From NCBI GenBank assembly GCA_963920525.1, contig OY986438.1, positions 136,085,022 through 136,149,021 of the forward strand: 64,000 bases of DNA, given 5' to 3'. The first letter of the stretch is position 1, and each line of letters opens with the position of its first letter. The notes beneath the pieces were generated by a model that saw only the letters and a program-made list of their open reading frames with translations, did no database searches and was not told the origin of the DNA. The stretch is from Dichetophora obliterata (taxonomy: Eukaryota; Arthropoda; Insecta; Diptera; Sciomyzidae). Positions 57,270 to 64,000 of the stretch are shown in pieces. A program made the translations under genes and the position numbers.

Positions 57270-57850
57270 ATTCTTTATCAGTTTTTTAAAAGATTCGAAT
57301 GTATTCCCATACATCGCTCAAAATCATGTCAACCACTGTTGGCAATTTTGGCAGCGAAAAACAAGGATTATTTGGATTTGAATTTCGTAATTAAAAATGA
57401 ATTTGCTGGACAATCACATTCGTTTAAATCGTTCGATTGTGTGACTCATCCAGACGAAGCAACCAATTATCCAACGGAGTTCCAAAATTCATTGGATTTG
57501 CCAGGATTTCCATCACATATATTACTATTTGGATCTATTATCATCATTCTGCGGAACCTCACGAACCCAAACTGTTCAAACGTTTATTTATTTTTTGAGT
57601 TCAAACGCATTCAATTTCCCGTTCGCCTTGCATTCACCATGACAATTCATAAATCACAAGTCCAATCTTTGGAAGTGTTTTTATTCTCAAATCAACATTA
57701 TTCTCGCATGGTCAATTATATGTGACATGTTCGCGTGTTAGAAAGCATTCATCTTTTTTTATCTACTCGCCGGACAACAAAACGATGAACATGGTATACC
57801 ACAAAGCATTGAATTGATATGACATGACATGACTATATATCCAAACATCA
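57270..57850 (+). pseudogene. Helitron helicase (Pif1-like) C-terminal fragment
   Basis: Open from 57339 to 57725 (128 aa). Motifs: AILAAKNKDYLDLNF, then HSFKSFDCVTHPDEATNYPTE, LDLPGFPSH, IIILRNLTNP, and the last helicase motif in FPVRLAFTMTIHKSQVQSLE. In another frame just after, QLYVTCSRV corresponds to the conserved end, so a frameshift lies near 57710. This is the end of a Rep/helicase that moves Helitrons by rolling circle. Only a small part remains. Confidence 0.85.
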
Positions 57851-58199
57851 TACATCTTATACATACTTACAATGTCCAATTGTAATAAAGTTTTTATTTT
57901 AATTTTTTTCTTTAACTCATAATTTTTTGTCCAGTCGTAATAAAAACATGCAATTTATATCTTAACCGAATCATACAATTTTAATCATTAACTTATACTA
58001 TACATCCTTAGGTTCCTTAAACCTCTTCACATTCCGTGTAAAAAAAGGATTAAAAATCTGTATAAATAGGCGTAGGAAAAACAGTTCGGTACCATTTTAT
58101 CCCGTGTTTCTCAACCGATTTGGATAATTTTTCTTTCAAATGAATAAGAGTAGGGAGAAGTAGTACACTTTTTGTGACCTTTGGCCTGAAATATGAGCG
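57851..58199. other. AT-rich spacer after the Helitron fragment
   Basis: No ends or genes identified; may include Helitron 3' sequence. Confidence 0.35.
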
Positions 58200-58332
58200 T
58201 TCAAAACCGAATTTCTTAAAACAAAGCTAAGCTATAAGGGATGGAAGAATGTAAGAGGAAATTTTAAACAATGCTGCCATGTACAAAAAATATGGCAGAC
58301 ATTTTTTGCTATCTCTTACGGATACCCTACAA
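58200..58332. repeat. Dispersed repeat, left part, split by the hAT element
   Basis: Ends 'cttacggataccctacaa', which continues at 63514 as 'ccctgcaataagcatttttt'. The uninterrupted sequence is at 11984-12380. Confidence 0.8.
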
Positions 58333-59156
58333 CAGGCGCGTACGCAGGGGGATTTTGGGGGTTAAAACCCCCCAAATGAACGAATTTTTACGATCTTTGA
58401 GAAAAACACTCAGCACAACATGGCAGCCGTTGTGTGTTTATGGTCATGACAAAGATCTTGATCAAAGTAGACCCAAAATAAAAAGACTCAATTTAAAATG
58501 TTTATTGTGAAAAGACTATATTATATAAACTTAAGTACACTGAGGGAATATGTGTTAAAATTTATTGAAACTGTGTTCATATTTAATGAATTTGTTTTTT
58601 AAATAGAACTTCAAACAATTTAATTTAACTAAAACTCAAATGTTTGTACAGTTCAATTTAAAACAAACGTTTTTTTCAAAACAATGTATTTAAATATACT
58701 TTTACAGTAAACATTTACAGTTTAAAAACATCTGTTCGAAAAAAACTTTAAAAGAAAAACTTTAGCATTGAAAACAAATATTTTGAAATATAATTTTAAA
58801 ATATTGTTCTTAAACTAAAAATAATATAATGAAACCGCCATTTTTTCGATGTAATTTTTTTAATTTTTTTCGAGTTTTCGACGTCAAATTCGCAATAAGC
58901 GACCCCCCCCTGGAACCCTTCGAATACCATATTTTAACTTCATTCGATAAAGTTTGCTTTTTATTGCGGCTTAAAATATTGAAATATTTTATATATTAAC
59001 ATAATAAATTAGTTTTTATTTCATCTAATGTTCATTATTTGTAAAACCAATTTAAAAAATATTTTCACGCAATCAAATGTAAAATCGGGATTATTCTCAG
59101 CTTAGTCTCAATGGTCTGGGAATTATTGTTTTGCAAAGAAATAATAAGAGAAAATT

Positions 59157-61825
59157 ATCTATACTATTATATAAAAGGAGACTCACGAATTTGATCCAGA
59201 ATAAGCTCGGTAACCGCTGAACCGATTTTGATAATTCTTTTTTTATTCGATTCCTATGATAATATAGATTGTTATAGCTTATCAAGTTTTTCGAAAAATG
59301 TATTCTTTAATTATTGCAAAATTTATTCGATGCCTACATTCAACCAGCAGCACAATATAACAGCAAACAAAGCTTTTCTCTCTTTGTCGAGAGAGCTTCT
59401 CTCAATATAACACGACAGCCATGCTACGTAGTTAAGCTGAATTCACTGATAACCTTCAGCATGTTTTTGTGTGATTTAAAATAATGTTAATCAAGTTGAG
59501 AGCGTGTAAAAATTTTTCTCTCTCAGCTAAAGCTTCATATGAAAAAAAATTTCAAACATGCTGAAGGTGATCAGTTAATCCAGCTTTACTTTTAGGGAGA
59601 TTCTTGCTTTTATACAGTGTTAATTAATTCTCTTTGTTAATGTCTTGAGGGGAGTTGCCAGAATTTGGATATCAGCATTAATTATGTTTTGCAGCATTTC
59701 CAGCCAGCTTTTCCCCACTTGAGATTGTGTTAGTCTATCTGTACGAATATATAAAAGCGTTGTGGCACTGCATGGATGTTTGACAATCACGCAAGAACCA
59801 TTGAACAGATTAACACGATATAGGTATCAAACGATTTGTTACTCCAACTTTATCGTAATATGCTATGTTAGATTTGCCACGTCTACTTTTCATGCCCACT
59901 TTTTGCAATAAATGCTGTATTTCAGACGATTTTGGTCGTAGAGAGAGTAGAAATTGGTAATCTATGTTGTACGGTTACTTTCGCTAACTTTACTAAAAAT
60001 GGGCATGACCCACTTTAGTTAAGTCCACTTTTCGGCACACTAGGCTTAAGCTCAATTGAGCAGAAATTCTGGCATTCTATTGTTTCGAGTATGAGATGGT
60101 TTAAGTGAAAAAATTTTGCCACACCCCAATTATCGCCCTAAAATGTTATACTTTGAACGGTTTTGATTGTATTAGACTAAAATTTGTTAAATTAGTTCAT
60201 ACGGCTACTTTCGGCAACTGTACTAAAAATGGCGAATATATAAATTTTTTTTCGAACAGCATGAAAATTCGTATATAGCAGGAAGATGGTCTTCGGCAGG
60301 ACAACGTCTGCCGGGCAATACTACACATCAATAAAAATGCTGTATATATCAGAAAATTTTGATCGTCATGCATTGATGTTTCAAACGTAAATGTCTAGCA
60401 TGTGTTTTGTTCGAAGGTCAACTTACACTTTTACAAATTCACAAAACGATCATAAAAAAATTCATTGAATTGGATCGGGACAAATTCTACTATAACTTTA
60501 ACGTTATCTATGAATATATAGAGAAGGAAATAGATTAAAACATAGATTTATGTATATAACTTTGGAATAGTTTGAAATATTTGAAATATTTTTCACAGAA
60601 TTATTTTTTAAGCTATATTTGAAAATGTTTTTCACATGAATTAGTTTTTAAGCTGTAACACATTGCAAAAAAATATAACAACACTTTGAGCAAATTAGTT
60701 TTCATCAAAAAATCATCGGGGGGGCGGGGGGGGGGTGGTTGGTGGCTCATGATTTTTAATGATAGAAACAGTTTGTGTCTAAATATAGCAATTTTTGTAT
60801 TTAAATTATGTTATATGAAAGAATAAGGAAAGTGATAATTAAAAAATAATTAAAATTAAAAAAATATGTACAACAAAAGCACCTCTTGGCCTATTGTTTA
60901 GTACAAGTTGGATATTTTAGAGGTTTTTTGAAAACAATATAAAACATTGCATTGGTGAGGTAACGGTAAAGCTTTTCTCATTTCCCCAATTTACTTAATT
61001 GAACTTTCAAATAAAGAAAATTGGATGAAAATCGATTTGTAAATTGCGGAAATGTTTGCTTGCTGAGTCAAAACATGAAATGTCGATCGTTTTTTTCTCA
61101 TTCCGAGGCTTATGAGTTATACTGAGAAAATCTATAGTTTTGAGATATCACAAGAATTTTAATGTCATGATAACAGGTTTTTTTAAAGCATATCTAATAT
61201 CCGTTCAAAATATTTCCGAAAAGAAATAAAAATTACCGTTAATTTTGTTAATCAACGACTGTTCATACAAGAATGGATTGTTATGCATTGAGAAAGTCTA
61301 TAGTTTTTGAGATATCGCGAAAAGTTTGATGTCGCTATAACGGGTTTTTTTTTAAATTTAAGAAGAATTGTTGTTTGGCCGAAGCCCAATAACAACAATT
61401 AATAACTGAAGAAGGCCGATTAACTACAAAAATTAAAGAAGAATATATTTATTTTCAGAAAATATGTAAAAAATTAAATTTTTGAATACAAACTTTAAAA
61501 ATTTTTTACCCAAATTTTTTTATAACGCTGTTATATGTATATAGGACTTTTTCAAAAGTAAAAAAAAAGAAAGCCAGGTAAATTTATGTCATCATAACAA
61601 TTACCATTAAAATAAGTTATTCAAATTAAATAAAATCATTTCCTAATATATATACCATTTTTTCATAATTAAACAAAACGAACACAATAATGTTTATATT
61701 TTGTATTTGTTTTAATACAACTGAATACTTTCATTTTAAGATTTAAGATTTGTACATGGTACTTTTACATGGTACATGGTATTTAATATTTTTATCGCAG
61801 GCGAAGCAGCGGGTATTTGCTAGTA
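59157..61825 (-). mobile_element. Helentron-like element with nested pieces
   Basis: On the minus strand it starts TACTAGCAAATACCCGCTGC and ends TTATATAATAGTATAGAT, the same ends as 23889-24419. Nested: a small hairpin (about 59430-59590, AAGCTGAATTCACTGATAAC), a mini-me-like stretch (59860-60310) ending 'ccgggcaatact' in reverse, and an inverted copy of the 11984 repeat (60930-61340). No coding region. Confidence 0.6.
60717..60746 (+). repeat. G-rich tract
   Basis: Runs of G broken by C, T and GG steps, with the potential to form a G-quadruplex. Isolated in AT-rich DNA inside the Helentron-like element. Confidence 0.6.
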
Positions 61826-63230
61826 AAAAATAAAGTAAATAAGCTTATAGTTGAAAATTTAGCATGCTTATTTTGAATTTTGTTTTATAGAAACGCAAAA
61901 GCGTTAAATTTCTATTTTAAAATTTTTTGTTTAATTTTAAAATATGTTTTTATTCTCAGTGTAAATAATATAAAAAATATTCCAAAATAATTTTTTTTAG
62001 TTTTTAAATGCATCCTCTTCTCAAAAGGTGGCATAAAAAATAAGCGCTTTTCAGCCGGTGTCAAGATATTTTGGTTCCAATTTATAGAAAACAAAAAAAA
62101 ATCAAAGTGCATTTTAATAAGCTACAACCGTAACTAGAAATATTAAGTTTGGTTCAATGGGAAAAATTAAGCGCGACTTTTTTAAAAAAATACTGCCATT
62201 TTAAACGCTTCTGATCCCTGTTGCGTGGGAAAATTCTAACCAAACCTTATAATAGTAGTTAAGGCTGTCGTAATTTTATTAATTTGCACTTTGATTTTTT
62301 TTGTTTCCGATAAATTGGAACCAAAATATCTTGAAACCGGCTGAAAAGGACTACTTTTTTTATGCCACCCAGCAAGAAGAAGATGCGTTTAAAAACAAAC
62401 AAAACATGTATTTTGAAAAAAAATGTTTTATATTATTTACGTAAAAAAATTTTTAAGTATGTATTGCTGTTTTTTCACATTAAATATCAACGCTCGTTGA
62501 ATTTGTTGAAAAAGTTTTATACGCCATAACTTCTGAACCCTTAAAGAAGACATTTTCATTTCATATCTTTGGAAAGGTAATGGAACGTAAAAATTAAAAT
62601 CATGAAAATGAAAAAAAAATAAAGCGCCTGTTGCATGGTATTAAACTTTGGAATTAATAATGGGCCATGTAACTGCAATTTTTCAAAAGTTTAATATTTT
62701 TCCCTCAAAATTAAATTTTTAATTTTTTATTCCTATTTACGAAAATCACATTTAATTGACGGAGCTACGTTGTCTGTGAAAAAAATCTCAAAACCTCAAA
62801 CTCCGGATTTGGTTTTCTAAGCAATAAGCTAATCTAAGCAAAAAATTTGAGCCGAATCGGAGATGGTCAGTGCAACTGATATTACACTTCAATGTGAAGT
62901 AATTTTCACTTCATATTGAAAACAATTTGTTCCTACTTTGACGAGTTAATGCAAATTTTTTTATGACATATTGTGGTTACATAAATTAGTACAGTAAGAT
63001 ACAAAAAGATCTTTAATTAGTACAACGCATACGAATTTTTTGCTTGAAAATTTTTTTCAAATTTTGTATGAAAAATCATATTAAAGGCATTGCGTTGAAT
63101 TTAAAAACCTGATGATTTTTCTAGTGTATATATTGATTTTGACAAATATTTTTTACCCACTATTTGTAGGCACTGCTTGAATCAGACAAATCAACCTGTA
63201 ACGTTTATATATCAATACGTTATACATCCA
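61826..63230. other. Interior of the hAT element, unassigned
   Basis: AT-rich. An inverted pair GCCGGTTTCAAGATATTTTGG lies near 62052-62075 and 62323-62343, a possible small MITE. No coding frame until 63230. Confidence 0.4.
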
Positions 63231-63232
63231 TC

Positions 63233-63421
63233 AATAAGTCGATTCCTGAAGTTTGAGTCGCTTCAAGCGAACACTCGTTTTCGTCGCTTCGAAGACTCAA
63301 AACATGCATGAGAAGTTAAACTGGAGAAGAAAGGCTCAATGGATTAGCTCTTCGAAATGTTCACAGGGATGTGGAAGTGACCACGGAAGAAATTTTAAAT
63401 GCACTAGCCCGAAAAAAATAG
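63233..63421 (+). pseudogene. hAT transposase C-terminal fragment
   Basis: In one plus-strand frame: VASSEHSFSSLRRLKTCMRS, stop, TGEERLNGLALRNVHRDVEV, TTEEILNALARKK, TAG at 63419-63421. This is the hAT C-terminal dimerisation region (ZMYM/52-kDa-repressor-like type). Two in-frame stops (TGA before VASS and TAA after MRS) break it. It ends 92 bases before the right end of the element, as expected for the transposase 3' end. The rest of the protein is not visible. The frame 63253-63567 in another phase is a shadow. Confidence 0.82.
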
Positions 63422-63513
63422 ATGTTTATTATATAATATATAAAAATTGGAATAAGTCTAAACAAAAAAAAAAATTAAAAACCCCCCGAAATTTTTTATT
63501 GGGTACGCGCCTG

Positions 63514-64000
63514 CCCTGCAATAAGCATTTTTTATGTAACATGTGCGAATATATATTTGGATTGTAAAATTTCTTACAAACAGAAAATTTTGAAAAATTC
63601 ACGTTATTTTGACATCAAAATTATGACGATGTCTCGCAAACGGTAGCTTTTCTCAGTACAAGGTATTTTTGTATGAAAAGTCATTGGTTGAGAAAAATAA
63701 CAGTATACGAAAGCTTTTTTGGTAATATTTTTCACGTATAATATATAACAAAATTTTCCGTTATTATGACATCAAAATTATTGCGATATCTCAGAAACTG
63801 TAGATTTTCTCAAAACAATGCATTTCCTTGAAGCTAGGTCATCATCTCAGAATGAGAAAAAAACGATTGAAATTTCAAGTTTTGATTTTGCAAGCAAATA
63901 TCTCAGCCATTTTCCAATCGATTTTCATCGAATCTTCTTTGTCTAAAAGTTCAATTAAATGACTCTGAAGAAATAAGAACATATTACCGTTATCTCAGCA
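63514..64000. repeat. Dispersed repeat, right part; runs off the window
   Basis: Continues the 58200 part and matches 12028-12380, including the repeated 'gacatcaaaattat(g/t)(a/g)cgat' blocks and 'gaaaaaaacgattgaaatttca'. The end of the repeat lies outside the window. Confidence 0.75.

Larger units (their letters stand above)
58333..63513 (+). mobile_element. hAT element, 5.2 kb, decayed and carrying other insertions
   Basis: Ends CAGGCGCGTACGCAGGGGG and, in reverse, CAGGCGCGTACCCAATAAA, flanked by CCCTACAA (58325-58332) and CCCTGCAA (63514-63521), 7 of 8 matching. An unoccupied version of the target exists at 12028. Inside: a Helentron-like element (59157-61825), an inverted dispersed repeat, and the transposase C-terminus near the right end. 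Confidence 0.88.

Overview
This 64 kb window looks like a nuclear segment from a higher fly (Diptera, probably Brachycera). It is very AT-rich, has short introns and few genes, and is packed with small DNA transposons and with mini-me/Helentron-type repeats, which are common in flies. The host proteins I can place resemble insect genes. The species cannot be read from the sequence.

Three host genes are well supported. A three-exon gene on the minus strand (9739-10484) encodes a CINP-like (CDK2-interacting) protein of 198 aa. Two single-exon beta-1,3-glycosyltransferase genes of family GT31 are paralogues and point towards each other: a short one (15112-16386, +, 424 aa) and a long one with a large low-complexity stem (39919-41721, -, 600 aa). 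The 23.5 kb between them is almost all transposon sequence. The two enzymes probably act in the Golgi on related glycans; CINP has no visible link to them.

Layout: 1-9200 is a mosaic of mini-me-like repeats, tandem repeats, a 5'-truncated LINE (about 4871-6905) and a decayed piggyBac element (7267-9168, TTAA on both sides). 9380-10850 is the CINP gene, with a MITE on each side. 11690-14931 holds a dispersed repeat and two hAT MITEs with perfect 8-bp duplications, one of them split by a second hAT element. 15112-16386 is the first GT31 gene. 16726-23165 holds a giant inverted-repeat element and two related elements, one carrying a tRNA-like sequence. 23889-39000 is nested MITEs and foldback elements, including two with unidentified coding-like exons. 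39919-41721 is the second GT31 gene. 42278-50000 contains a Harbinger-like element, a long hairpin element and the second copy of the giant inverted-repeat element. 50400-57850 contains mini-me units, a dead Tc1-like transposon with IR/DR ends, an AT-rich foldback element and a Helitron helicase fragment. 58333-63513 is a 5.2 kb hAT element that still carries a piece of its transposase C-terminus and has a Helentron-like element inside it.

No CRISPR array, operon, ribosomal RNA or convincing functional tRNA gene was seen. Most short open frames here are chance frames in AT-rich or inverted-repeat DNA and are not annotated. All calls come from reading the sequence; no database search was run.
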